Shown piece after piece: positions 21,961 through 32,126 of a stretch of DNA of 64,000 bases; within the stretch, counting starts at the first letter, position 1, and each line of letters begins with the position of its first letter. The notes below the pieces were generated by a model. That model did not search any database and was not told the DNA's origin. It saw only the letters and a list, made by a program, of their open reading frames with translations. The position numbers and the translations under genes are program-made. The stretch lies in assembly GCA_947652115.1 (NCBI GenBank), contig OX393566.1:15367494-15431493 (forward strand), given 5' to 3'. The DNA comes from Blastomussa wellsi (taxonomy: Eukaryota > Cnidaria > Anthozoa > Scleractinia > Plerogyridae).

Positions 21961-22437
21961 GTTGGAGTATGCCCAATATGTTTGGAGGATGGTGGGCAAA
22001 GTTTACCATGCTGTGAAGCAAGAATACACAGTGTGTGTCTTGAGGATTGGGTGTGGATTGGACATTCAGAGCAATGTCCCTGCTGCATGCTCAACTTCCC
22101 AAGAAACTTTATAAGAGAAACCCTTGCTCGAAGAGTGACAAGAGTGCCTGAGATGCAGGCAGCGTTGATTGATGTAAGTACTCACCCAAAAGAACACATA
22201 TGTTTTTCCATTCTGGATATTTTTAAAGAATATTATCTTTTTCAGGGACTGATGGCAAACCGAGAAAGGCGAAGGGCTGCTCACCTAGGAGGAAACAGAG
22301 CTGACATAAGAAGAGCAAATAACGATTTCCAGGAGGTCATGGAAGCGGGAATTGATACCTTGGGGGTGTTTTTTATTTATTTTATCCCCTACGTAACTCT
22401 CTCAGGCGATCAAGTTCATATTACTTTTTCCTTTTAA
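21961..22437 (+). CDS. RING-finger protein exons, copy 2
   Basis: An almost exact duplicate of copy 1, with a period of 511 bp: RING exon 21961-22173, 72-bp intron 22174-22245, last exon from 22246 to a stop at 22437. Differences are few, for example His-Gly to His-Ser within the finger (RIHSVC). This copy keeps what is probably the original 3' end (ending FSF before the stop). Its acceptor is the same TTTCCAG. No separate first exon precedes it, so transcripts from the 212-bp array could splice to either copy or to both. AATAAA-like signals follow near 22498. Confidence 0.55.
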   Translation, partial: VGVCPICLEDGGQSLPCCEARIHSVCLEDWVWIGHSEQCPCCMLNFPRNFIRETLARRVTRVPEMQAALIDVSTHPKEHICFSILDIFKEYYLFQGLMANRERRRAAHLGGNRADIRRANNDFQEVMEAGIDTLGVFFIYFIPYVTLSGDQVHITFSF

Positions 22438-22677
22438 TTTTTGCCGAAACCTGTGAATAGTTTCCTAAAAAACTTACACCATGCAAGCGCTCAGCTGAAT
22501 AAAAACATACTACATCCTTGGATTCCCTTTATTAACACACACAACGTTTGTAAAATAATAAATGTTTCTCTTTTCTTGAACAAAACGACTCCTTAGTAAG
22601 CTAAACAGAACCCAATGAAACCAAACGACCCTGAGTTTACTCCAGATAGCTTACTGAGAACAGAACCTAAATGAAAT
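22438..22677. other. Spacer before the right TIR
   Basis: About 240 bp with no gene. It contains a degenerate direct repeat of the inner TIR edge: AAACGACCCTGAGTTTACTC at 22623 resembles the sequence starting GAACGACCATGAGGTTATGT at 22679. Confidence 0.45.
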
Positions 22678-22764
22678 CGAACGACCATGAGGTTATGTGA
22701 GGTAGCTTACCAAGAAATGAAAAAAACACCATGCCCCATGCTCACAATAATTGAAAAACTTACC

Positions 22765-22796
22765 CTGTCCGTTCAAAATGGTATTCATGGTCCATC
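22765..22796 (-). pseudogene. Orphan first exon of the spliced unknown gene
   Basis: It mirrors 3543-3574, with one visible codon change near the start, and keeps the GG|GTAAGT donor. The repeat ends about 90 bp downstream, before the acceptor seen on the left (3683). The right copy therefore has a promoter, start codon and donor but no matching second exon. Confidence 0.55.
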
Positions 22797-23103
22797 AATA
22801 ACCTAATAGGTTGGTTCTTCGTTTTGAAATCCCTAAATCCAACGATCTTTTACACCCCCCAAACAATATGGTCGTCCTTGCTTTAAGCAAGTGATGACGT
22901 AGGCCGCCTTTTATCACGTGAAACTTCACACAAGATTGGGGAGGGGAGGGAAACAATGATAATCATTTTCACAACTGTTTAATAACAACTTTTCCAACTT
23001 GACATACACTCTTTTCTGGGTTAAAGAGCAGATATTCATAATACAATCTTTTCAGTTTTAAATAATGTCGACGGTGTAAGCACAAAAGTCTTTTTGTTCA
23101 CTC

Positions 23104-23448
23104 TTACGCAGAGGGTAGTAGAGTACAACGGAGTTTCAGCTCCAGATCTGCCCAACAGAAAAACGTGCACGGTATCTGCTCTTTACAGCTGAAGTAGGGG
23201 CGATCAGGATTATTCTCTGAATATGATAACCTAAAGGCGCAAGGTCTCCTGTGGTGACAGAGCGGAGCATCGTTCCCTTTAAATGTGCTAGAAACATCAA
23301 ACTGCAATGCTCTCTCGTACGGTCTGACATCCTTAACCGAACAGAAGTAACCGCAGGAGCGATTGGTACACCTCACATATTCTCTACCATTGCTCAAAGC
23401 CACGAACTGTTCCTTCTGACCTTTCTTACATAAACCACATGAAGCCAT
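23104..23448 (-). CDS. GRF-type zinc-finger protein, copy in right TIR
   Basis: A 114-residue mirror of 2890-3234 that remains fully open. The visible differences are conservative, for example Glu to Lys in SVKDVRP and His to Tyr in LSYSENN. The N-terminal Cys unit (CGLC, then CTNRSCGYFC) and the C-terminal GRF finger (NPDRPYFSC, CTFFCWAD) are intact. Keeping the frame in both arms suggests either recent duplication by repeat homogenisation or selection. The promoter in this arm has an extra CACGTG/TATCCCC block. Confidence 0.75.
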   Translation of the reverse strand: MASCGLCKKGQKEQFVALSNGREYVRCTNRSCGYFCSVKDVRPYERALQFDVSSTFKGNDAPLCHHRRPCAFRLSYSENNPDRPYFSCKEQIPCTFFCWADLELKLRCTLLPSA

Positions 23449-24159
23449 GGTGTTGGAAAATCTGTTGAGTATAAAAAAAAACACGTGTTCACTTTTTTAT
23501 TTACTCGGGTTTGAGGGGGTATCCCCCAACAGCTGACGTCTTCTAAGAGGGGGTACTAAGAGGGGGTATCCCCTCCAGTCACGTGTATCGACAGGGAGAC
23601 TAAGAGGGGTATCCCCTCCAGTCACGTGTATCGGCACGTGGCCAAGCAAAACGTGTTGTGCAAACCGTAGGGGCTTAATACTGTCCCATGGGAGCCCCTC
23701 GTGCGTAGCCTTTTGTACGCGCGTGAATTTCTCGGAATCTGCAGAAAAGTACAGTGAAAGAAAGCTTAAAAAGGTGAGTGACCTTGAACAAGTTCACTTT
23801 TCGAAACCAGCCAATGCATTCACAACCAAAGAAAGAAATACAAGTCGATTTCGCACTCTAAAGCTTATTTGTGTTTGTTTTCGCGCGGTCCCTTGTTCTT
23901 CGGCAAATACTATCTTTCGTTTTGCCCATGACAGTCATCGAACTAACCTTTAAACAGCTAAAACGAATGCCACAGCTAGTACATCGCTCGAAAAATTTTC
24001 AATGTACGTAGCGATGCAAAACCTCACTCGTCACCCTCAACACGCGATTTTTTGCCGTGTGTTTACTCTTAACTTGACGTCACCCAAGTTGTAAAAACAC
24101 TTTATTTACGTTACCAGAATAATAAAACTTGAAGAGTTGTACATCAAGTGAAATAAAGT

Positions 24160-24524
24160 TTAAAGTTTCAATCTCTTCTTGGCTTGTACGATCTTCTTGA
24201 CGATCCTTTCCGTCATGGTTTTACGCCCGGGTAACTTGTCGATGGCTTTGATCATCTCTTCATCAGCCTTCATTTGTCTTGCAAATTTTTAGCTCTCCCA
24301 TAGGCGATGTCATGACGCTTGGCTATTCGATCCAATCGGTTGATCCCAGGGTCACCGCGTTTCAAACGTTTTGCTAGTTTAGTGCCCGGGCCCAGGTATT
24401 GATAACCCGGCCAATGAAATTCAACTCCTGTTTTTGCTAACATTTTTTGAATGTCCACACCCCATCCTCGTTTCTTTCTTTTCACTTCTTTCTTGACCGT
24501 TTTCCTTCTGTTCAGTCCTCCCAT
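24160..24524 (-). pseudogene. Frameshifted PLA2-domain gene in right TIR
   Basis: It mirrors 1855-2220. Compared with the left copy it lacks one G in the codon after the NLQDK segment (around 24270). This creates an immediate stop and cuts off the C-terminal 37 residues or so. The calcium loop (YLGPG) and the His-Asp motif (RHDIAY) precede the break and are intact, so the truncated product would keep the catalytic-type residues but lose the following helix. A few substitutions also occur in the basic N-terminus. Confidence 0.75.
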
Positions 24525-24541
24525 CCGCTCAAAGCTCGCAA

Positions 24542-24730
24542 CTACTTCACTTCCGCTTTACGACGTCGTTTGGGTTCCTCTTCTCTTACCGACTTGGCTT
24601 CTTTATTGCTTTCCCGTTTTATCGTCTTCGGAGCAGGAGGTAGTCGATTCTCTCCTTTCAATTTTCGAATCACGCTCTTGCGTTCCGTCAACAAGGGTAA
24701 CAATTCTTCGTGGTTTGTATGGGCGGGCAT
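24542..24730 (-). CDS. Small basic protein, copy in right TIR
   Basis: A 62-residue mirror of 1649-1837 and still open. The one visible difference in the basic tract is Arg to Ser (KRESNKEAK). It lies 17 bp upstream of the frameshifted PLA2 gene, as on the left. No recognised domain. Confidence 0.5.
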   Translation of the reverse strand: MPAHTNHEELLPLLTERKSVIRKLKGENRLPPAPKTIKRESNKEAKSVREEEPKRRRKAEVK

Positions 24731-24961
24731 TTTGAAAAAACTACCTCGGGGATGTCCCTGCTTAATGACTTCATCCAAAAGGAGGGAGTACTAGCATGAC
24801 GTCATCCGAAGAGAGGGTACTAGCATGATGTCATCCTGCTCCACCTACGAAAACTTGCTCCACATTGCTCCACTTTGCTTACGTCATTTTTTCTCGAACT
24901 TTTATTGGCGGCCATTTTGAAGAAATTAAAAACCGGCTAATTTGGCCCCTACTACACTACT

Positions 24962-26100
24962 ATGTACGTCACTAACCTGGATGTGACGCCTAAAAGTCTA
25001 ATTTGATTACTTTGTGGTTACACTTGCCGACACAAAGTCTGCAGCAATATTTGATTCAAGCCGTGGAGTGCCATGCGGCTTTCCGGCAGCTGTTTTTCAC
25101 CCATTGGAAAAAGAAATAGCACTCAAGCAAAAAAAGAAAAATGATCATGCGTAACGCGCGAATTTCATGAAACGAGTCGATATTCAGGTAATTCGCTGTC
25201 AACACAGTCGTGTTATAACAAAGAAAAGAGTTGCCGGTTGCCAGTGTTATAACAGAAAAGGTGGGGTGAAGACGCGAGAACCTGTAAGCATTGTTTTAAA
25301 ATCCTCATGTCGGTATTCCAGCTCCCGGGATACCCTCTGATTGGTTAATTTTGACAATTGACATCAACAGCTCTCATTATCGGCTTCTCGCAGCATACTC
25401 AAACATGTTCCCAGGAGTCACGAATGTTTTCAGATGCTTTGCAGTCAGGTGAAAGGCTGATGTCACTTTGCTATGAAGATGCCCTCCCTGGTATGTGCAA
25501 TAATTTTCTTGAAATTTCCGTAAATTCTGGCCAAAGACCTCGTACAAGTCAACCTGCTGACATTCGAATGGTTTTCGTGTTTGAACTAGTGAGCCAGTAA
25601 ATGAAACCTTCAATTATCGACATTTGAACACTGATATTTTGACAAGTTGGGGTCTCCTCTTTCAAGTGGGCGGATTGAGGATTTTAAAACAATGCTTACA
25701 GGCTCTCGCATCTTCACCCCACCTCTTCACGTGCCCACACTGTCTGAGAGCCTGGAACAGGCTAGTGGTGAAGTTATTAATGCGCAAAACTTAGTGGATG
25801 CAAAAGTCCACTAGTCAGTCTTAGAGAAATCAGTCAGGTTCTCAATTTTCTTTTTTAGTCTGAAGGTTCTAAAACCTGGTGATTCTTGATGAATTGTAGT
25901 TGATGTTGAGGGCACAATTGTCCTTCCCCATGAAACCACCACCTGGAGTTGACTAACCCATAAGCTAGACTAGTTGTCCAATTTCAGGTCTCCTACAGTA
26001 GGAAAGGCCGTTCTAACTCTATGTTCTTATAGTTACATGAAAATATATTTTTGTCTGAAACAAAGGTATCTTGAAGGAGAATATTCAGATGAAATCAAAT
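24962..26100. other. Flank with MITE of about 485 bp; no clear gene
   Basis: The outer element ends at 24961. A MITE spans about 25250-25740: AGGTGGGGTGAAGA, then CCTGTAAGCATTGTTTTAAA on the left, is mirrored by TTTAAAACAATGCTTACAGG and TCTTCACCCCACCT on the right. Short open stretches (for example 25010-25145) have some coding character, but no gene can be assigned. Confidence 0.45.
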
Positions 26101-26104
26101 CAAA

Positions 26105-26350
26105 GGTCCTGTACTGGATCAAGAGCTGAGAAACTATGAAGAGATTTTTCAGAAGAACAGAAGTAACCTGCTGAACTTGCACTTCTTAGATGGAAAGAAA
26201 AGAGGTGACGCTGAAGTGCAACTGCTATTTGTGACAGCTCAGAAGAGGGCCTCAGCGGAAAACATAAAAAAAATGCTGTTTGCTTATCAACAAACATTGC
26301 CAAAGAAACCAATGTATTGCTTTAAGAAAAAGGAGGGACAAAATTTTTGA
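26105..26350 (+). pseudogene. Unidentified coding-like terminal exon or remnant
   Basis: From the AAG at 26105 a frame of about 80 codons is open to TGA near 26350. Its composition is protein-like: ELRNYEEIFQKNRSNLLNLH, later AEVQLLFVTAQKRASAEN and AYQQTLPKKPMYCFKKK. A second open stretch upstream (QRYLEGEYSDEIKSK) is in another frame and abuts it. This could be an exon junction after TCAAAG, or a frameshift in a pseudogene. I recognise no family. It is not a mirror of any other frame in the window. Confidence 0.35.
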
Positions 26351-26699
26351 TTAAAGTATATTGTGTTAGTATATTGAATTACCGGTAAGATGTAATCACT
26401 CACTAATTCTCAGTCTCTGCTAATATCCCTTCCTTCCACCACATGGGCAAATATTGAACTAGAATATCGTATTATTAAGCTCAATTATTTATTCATTCCA
26501 TTCATGTTAATTACTTATTTTGTTTACTCTGAAAATATTTGAAGAGAGTTGCTTGTGGAGTTCTTGAATTCACATGCAAATGATCAATCCACATAATTAT
26601 TTTCCAGGCTATCTTGATATTGTTCTTATACAAGGTTTGCTCACCATAAATTCTGTGAGCTGCAAGTGAGTAATGTGTGGTTGCAGAAAACATTCCTAC

Positions 26700-26880
26700 C
26701 AACCCAGTGGGTTCATTGTAAAATCCAAGGGGAGGGGAGGAGCTTAAAAAGGCCAAAGTTTTAAAATGAAAATACATGTATGACCCTAAACTGGAATTTC
26801 CAATGGGGTGGGGATTCGAATGAAAAACAGCCTGCCATGTGAGGAGTATGGATATTTTCTGGAGCAACACAATACAAGTT
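26700..26880 (-). repeat. MITE copy related to 16550-16760
   Basis: Read on the minus strand it runs GTGTTGCTCCAGAAAATATC, then TTGGAAATTCCAGTTTAGGG, then TTTTAAAACTTTGGCC. The same blocks occur in the HECT intron of the transposon. No coding capacity. Confidence 0.5.
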
Positions 26881-27235
26881 ATATCTCAGCTGGTGCATCA
26901 TTGATATCGAAATTTGAGCAAAAAATGGTACATACGCTGTACTGTATAGTTTTTGGAAATATGAATATATCATGCATAAATTATGAACCTTACTCCAGAC
27001 TACAAAAAATATTTTCAAACCAACAGTAAGATTCATGTTTAAATAAAGCCCCAATAGTGGTCAGCATCAAAGTGATTGTCATATCATTGCTTAATCAATC
27101 AGGGAGGTTATGATGATTAAGAATACAATCAGCCATCAAGAATTCTCCTGACAATTTAAGAACTTCTCCCCACTGCTGTCATAATAAATACACAGAGATG
27201 AGGAGAATTATAACGTTTATGATTGGCGATTAAGG

Positions 27236-27466
27236 GTTTTAACCCTTTAACTCCTAACATCAATAATTATTCTTATGCTCCACTCTGTCCTCTATTTGTT
27301 TACTGTGGTAATAGTGAGGAGAATTTGGTGAGCAATCAAAACCGTTTCTTACTTTTTGATCATTTCCTATGTTGTCATCACCCTCATCCTTGACTAAGCA
27401 GTGATATTTTGAGGAGAAATTAGATGCTGGTCACTCTTAGGGGTTAAAGGGTTAAGGCAATGAATA
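27236..27466. repeat. MITE with AACCCTTTAACTCC ends
   Basis: The left end AACCCTTTAACTCCTAA is mirrored by TTAGGGGTTAAAGGGTTAA on the right. The inner part contains complementary GAGGAGAA and TTCTCCTC stretches. A typical short non-autonomous DNA element of about 230 bp. Confidence 0.6.
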
Positions 27467-27649
27467 CAGTTCATTTTTTGCCTTTCGACAATTAAGGTAT
27501 GAAAACAACTTTTGGCTTAGTCTTCACCTACATCACCTAATCGATCAAACTGCTATGCTTCTGTAGAATTGTTTTGATAATACAGGAAAACAAAAATAAT
27601 AACAATATATTTTTTTTAAGATCCAGTTTATGCTCGAGTTTTTCTAGTT

Positions 27650-28125
27650 TGAAATGGGCACGGGTCTCCTGGGGTAAGTTAAGTTCTGTCCAGCAAAACA
27701 TTTCATGTCATCATCTGAAATAAAAGTAATTTTACTCTGCCTCTTCATGAGGGGTACTTCCTCCTTTTCATTAAGTTGTGGGCTTGGTCTATTCAACAAG
27801 AATTCCTTCACGGGAGTAGGCAATACAGCCTCTGATGGATTCCTGAGCTTACAGGCTCTGTCGTTGGAATAATAACTCTTTTTTGTCCCAAAACAATAGC
27901 AACGCTTTTATCAAGGTCTATTTTATCCGGCGTGTTACCAAGCGGAAAAATACCTGGAATATCACTCTCCACAGCTAGGGGACGTTGTAGTGCTCCCATC
28001 GTATTTTTTGTCTGTTTCGGTGGGCCTAAGTGTAACCTTGTTGTACTTGTCCAGAATAATATCTGATCCGCATACAAATCGCTGTCCATTTGGCTGAACT
28101 ACGATCGAAGGGCACTTCTGCTTTA
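27650..28125 (-). pseudogene. Unidentified coding remnant split over three frames
   Basis: Reading leftward, three consecutive stretches are open in different frames and all look protein-like. First, from about 28118: PSIVVQPNGQRFVCGSDIIL, then DKYNKVTLRPTETDKK. Second, about 28000-27860: ESDIPGIFPLGNTPDKIDLD, then VAIVLGQKRVIIPTT. Third, about 27865-27652: RNPSEAVLPTPVKEFLLNRP, later ISDDDMKCFAGQNLTYPRRP and a stop. No intron long enough separates the second and third, so single-base changes are the simplest explanation. This looks like a decayed or retrocopied host gene. I do not recognise the family. A single open frame from 28089 to 27808 also exists but mixes these parts. Confidence 0.4.
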
Positions 28126-28336
28126 GTCATGTTTGGTCATGGCGTGAAGCTCTAGGCCTTGCTAAATGAAGTCGTTTTGCGCTTGTAAAGAGTGCACGAT
28201 CCGGCCTGATTGTTCTTCACGAAAGGCATTTTCTCTTTAGACCTGCTCTTCTTTTTTGGCCAACTTAAGTCGTCAGTCTTTCAATAAATATTATCTTGAA
28301 ATGTATTTTTTGCTCGTTTCAATATGGCCGCTTTGC

Positions 28337-28733
28337 AAAAATTTACGTGCGGCTAAATACAGGAATCGATCCGGAGACTTAGAAATTTTTAAACTTTGAT
28401 ATTTTGGTCTAACAAAGAGAAAAAGACCAGGTGAATTTTAAAAGCATCGAGGTGTGGATTCGAACCCGTTCAGATTACAAGCGCTTCGCAGTACCGCTAC
28501 ACCACCGAGGCCCAGCCAACCAAACCCTAAAATTTTAAAAATTTATAGTGCTATAGTAGGCTAACCGGAGCGGGGTGTACAATATTGGCTGAAATATATA
28601 AATAAACAACAGCAACAATGGACCCTAGCCCTAAAACAATAGAGCTGGGAAAGAGCTGGGAGCTAACCATACTAGTTCCCGGTGCATTCGGAGGTCGGAT
28701 CGATTCCTGTATTTAGCCGCAAGTCAAAAATTT
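28337..28733. repeat. MITE with tRNA-like insert
   Basis: The ends are inverted: GCGGCTAAATACAGGAATCG and CGATTCCTGTATTTAGCCGC. Inside, on the minus strand (28518-28450), is a tRNA-like segment with an A-box-like GGTGGTGTAGCGGTA and a B-box-like GGGTTCGAATCC. A related tRNA-like block accompanied by AGGCTAACCGG repeats occurs near 46960-47290. Confidence 0.55.
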
Positions 28734-28929
28734 TCATGCCGCTAAATGACCGTCCCCAGTTTCTCTCGGTCAACCTTGGTTTGTTTTTGTTGCGTTTCGT
28801 CCAATCATATCACAGGAAAAAGATATCCAGAAATGGATATGGACCGCACTGAACACCAAACGTGATTCTTGACAGCGGTAACACGATACTTTTGTTTATT
28901 TGTAATATGATACTTTTGTCTTTCTTCGA

Positions 28930-29875
28930 AATGTTGAAACATGATACTGTTTTCTGCATCGCTTCAACACAAAGAGTCATATTTTGTGATTTATTAAACA
29001 CGCATCAAAGCATTTTATCGAAAGACAAACGGATCAAATGGAAAAATATATCTTTCCAAAGGGTTTTTAAAACGTAGTACAGTTAGTACATTGTTCTCTG
29101 GTTGTTACGAAATTTGTGCCGAAAATCCTGGTGGAAGATTTTGCATATTTAATTACGAACGGTTCGTGAAATATTTACCAGAGCTGGTACGTCTGCAATG
29201 AAAGCTGTTTCTCCGGAATTACTGTACCCTGCGTTCTTGAGTATGTGGCCTCCCTACCTTCAAATTCTTAAATGCCGTATGACATCTACTGTCCTGAAGC
29301 AAAGTCTCTGATCATGTCTGATCTCTCAGCTCAAACAACTCATTTCAAACAACTCATCTCCGAGAAATAGGAAGCTGCGTACATCCGCAACTTCAAATTT
29401 AACCAAAATTAAAGCTATCGTTACTTCAGTCAGAAACATTTTAAAATTCAACATGGCTCTTATTCACAACTAACCGCAATAAAAAACAATCCCTCAACCC
29501 AAAGCCGCCAAAACAGACCGCTCGGAGCATGTAAATTTCACATCCTCGTACCTTCTTCACCACCATGAAAATTTCCGAACAGTTTTCCGCTTAAAACCCA
29601 CACAGAACGTTGTACACCAGAGCTACATAAACACCTAGTGCTGGAAATAGAGACATCATGCCAACACCGCCGAATAAGGCCAAGTTTATATGAAAATAAA
29701 GATGGCCGTCCCTTGAATCCGAAACAATATTGATACAAAATTAAACGATACATACAAGCGGCAATTTCATTGGTTATTGATCGATAGTATCCTAATTCTG
29801 ATTGGTGCGAAATACATCACTCGTCCGCCCACCGATCCATCCACTGAATAGCGACATTCGTCGGTACGCTAACTA
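28930..29875 (+). repeat. Dispersed repeat of about 0.95 kb, copy 1
   Basis: Direct repeat of 48925-49866. Shared blocks include TTTCTGCATCGCT, CATATTTTGTGATTTATT, GTACAGTTAGTACATTGTTC, ATCATGTCTGATC and CCATCCACTGAATAGCGACA. The copies differ by substitutions and small indels and have no long open frame. Family unknown; the two are about 20 kb apart in the same orientation. Confidence 0.6.
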
Positions 29876-30360
29876 AGAGTTATTTAAAAAACTCAATAAA
29901 TTGAATTGACATTCCATTTCCGGTTGTCGCCTGATTTTTTTTTCACTTTTGGTTTCAAAATCCAAGATGGAGGCCTCTAGCGCCCAAAATATCCAAGCGT
30001 TTTCCATTGTTTCTCGGCCAATCACAGGCCTTTTTTCAGGGCGGCCATTTTGTCTAATCTGATTGGTCGAGAGCCGTCGCATGACCCATATACTCGATGC
30101 TGCGTCCCTTACTACTTCTAAAATTTCATGTCACGTGAAAACCAGCAATTTTTACACACGCTCCACTCTGTGCTCACGGTAAAGCGGAAAATATACGGCG
30201 AGGTGACCTCTGGAGACCACCAGGCTTATAGTTGAGGCCACCTCGTACATCACACATGATCACAATGTGCGGCTTGGACAAATTCATTGATTATTTTACT
30301 AAAATTCAAGCAGTTTGTTCTTAAAATTAGGCAAACTTGACATAGTAGTTATTGTGATAA

Positions 30361-31385
30361 GAAGGTTCCAGATTTTTGGACCAGTCCGTACTACGCAATC
30401 TACGGATTTGTTTTGAATTCGTTGATACGTTACACTTCGGTAACTGTGTACATGACGTTTTTAGTCCGCCAGTACGGGTCGTTTTGTTTGGGAGTTCGTG
30501 ATGAGCTGAAACGTCAGTTTGGAATATCACCGAGGTTCGTCTACTCTCTATTATTGTTTTGCAAGGATATTTGATGTTAATAATGAAGAAAAAGGTTAGT
30601 TTTTACCCGTAATTTTCATTTTGGCTTGTTTACATTCTATCGTGTGAGACTTGATAAACATTGCAGGCGGAGATTGCGCAGTACGGACTGGAAATGGCCT
30701 TAACAGTCCGTACTGCGCAATCTCCGCCTGCAATGTTTATCAAGCCTCACACGATCAAATGTAAACAAGCCAAACTGAAAATTACGGTTAAAAACTTAAC
30801 TTTTTCTTCATTATCAACATCCGATATCCTTGAAAAACGAAAGAAAGAGTAGACGAACCTCGACTGTATGAACAAATTAAATGTCCCTCTACCAAGAACC
30901 AACTATCTAAAAAGGAGCTTTAGCTATAGAGGTGCAACTCTCTGGAATAGTCTGCCCTGCAATCTTAGGCAAGAGAAATCTCTAGCTCGTTTTAAGCAAT
31001 TGTTAAACTTTCATTTTAGTGAATTAAGTTAGATACACGGCATTCATGGAAAACAGGTATAGTTTAGGGTAATTCTAATTAGTATTTCTAAGAGACTTTT
31101 TAGATATGTATTTACTATTATAAATATTGTTTGTAGTTTAATTTTATATGTAACAAACCTGATGAATTTTTTAACCGTGTTTAAATAAAGATTTGAGATT
31201 TGAGATTGAGATATTCCAAACCGACGTTTCAGGTCATTGAGAACTCCCAAACGAAACGACCCGCAATGGCGGACTCAAAAACGTCATGTAGACAGTCACA
31301 TGTAACGTCTCAACGAATTCAGAACAGCAATGTAAACGAATCCCGAGACTGCGCAGTACGGACTGGAAATGGCCTTTGAGAAAAG
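30361..31385. repeat. Nested inverted-repeat element
   Basis: Outer arms 30361-30545 and 31209-31385 are inverted, sharing CGTCATGTA-type and CCAAACGAAACGACCCG-type blocks. An inner hairpin spans about 30533-30862 and is almost perfect around its centre at 30696 (ATTGCGCAGTACGGACTG and its complement). A LINE 3' end (30866-31206) sits between the inner hairpin and the right outer arm. Confidence 0.6.
30866..31206 (+). mobile_element. Truncated LINE 3' end
   Basis: An open stretch encodes VPLPRTNYLKRSFSYRGATL then WNSLPCNLRQEKSLARFKQL, the typical C-terminus of a CR1/L2-like ORF2. It is followed by an AT-rich 3' UTR with AATAAA and a terminal GATTTGAGATTTGAGATT repeat. The 5' part is missing. 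Confidence 0.65.
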
Positions 31386-31926
31386 AATTATTTAGAAATT
31401 CTACTCTCCAAAAATGGTTTACTTGAGGTTAATCAAGTATTTTTCGATGAAATGACGAAGTGATGACGTAATTAAGATGTCAGTGAAATATTTTAAATTA
31501 TTATTTTGAATTCTCACTCTTGGTCATTCAAGGTCACTTTTAGACACGATCGAGCATAAGTGTTCATCCCAGATTGTTGAAGACGACAGAGGGGCGACCA
31601 CCCCACCCCAGGGGCAGTGACCAGCCAGCACTTCTCCCAATAGTCTCAGTTAATTCAAATTGAAATAAACGTATTCCAATTTCAAATAAAATAGAAAGGA
31701 AGACCAAAGTCCTATCCGTTGCTCTTAGCCTCTGTTCTGTGAACAGTTTCTCAACGAAAGAAAGCGTGACGCATGGTGGTCGTTGTTACCGGGTGACACT
31801 GGACGACTCGTCACGTTGTCATCTGCTGTAATCACTTCAGCCCATGTTCTCTCTGTTGCCCCAACCACGACGATGGTCTAAAAAGTAATTAATCAAACAG
31901 TAATTACAGCGCCGCGCGCCTAACAA

Positions 31927-32126
31927 TGGCCACCCAACAAACTTTTATGACAAGTTATAATTAGCCAATCAGAGAGCACGAATTTGTTTGAGCTGTCCCG
32001 CCTCCCAGGAATTTTCAAAGCTGTTCTCACGAAACCTGTCACGCTTTTAACAAGGAGGCGGGACAACTCAAACAAATTCGCGCTCTCTGATTGGCTAACT
32101 TGTCAAAAAAGTTTGTTGGGTGGCCA
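31927..32126. repeat. Hairpin MITE of about 200 bp
   Basis: The left arm TGGCCACCCAACAAACTTTT is mirrored by AAAAGTTTGTTGGGTGGCCA. Both arms share AGCCAATCAGAGAGC and TTTGTTTGAG-type blocks, around a short loop. Confidence 0.7.

Larger units (their letters stand above)
1418..24961. mobile_element. Outer long-TIR, virus-like mobile element
   Basis: Two segments of about 2.25 kb (1418-3660 and 22678-24961) are inverted copies of each other. They begin and end exactly with AGTAGTGTAGTAGGGGCC and its complement. ATGTA lies directly outside both ends (1413-1417 and 24962-24966), which I read as a 5-bp target duplication. Subtracting the transposon at 5258-18478 leaves about 10.3 kb. Cargo: small basic protein, PLA2-domain protein, two GRF zinc-finger proteins, a spliced unknown gene, a lysine-rich protein, a C2H2 protein and a duplicated RING gene. 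The 5'-AG terminus, the integrase-sized duplication and the PLA2 cargo resemble Polinton/adintovirus-like elements. No polymerase B, integrase, ATPase or capsid gene was found, so family membership is inference. Confidence 0.72.
22678..24961 (-). repeat. Right terminal inverted repeat of the outer element
   Basis: Complement of 1418-3660 with scattered substitutions. A duplication near 23585-23640 of the CACGTGTATCG plus AGGGGTATCCCCTCC motif makes it about 40 bp longer. It carries a GRF gene, a frameshifted PLA2 gene, the small basic gene and an orphan first exon of the gene at 3543. Confidence 0.85.

Noticed and set aside
1418..24961. LTR retrotransposon, with the 2.25-kb repeats as LTRs
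   Set aside because: The repeats are inverted rather than direct, carry genes, and there is no reverse transcriptase or gag between them.
28450..28518. Functional tRNA gene
   Set aside because: A- and B-box-like sequences are present, but no paired acceptor stem can be formed, and it sits inside a MITE. It is best seen as a tRNA-derived repeat.
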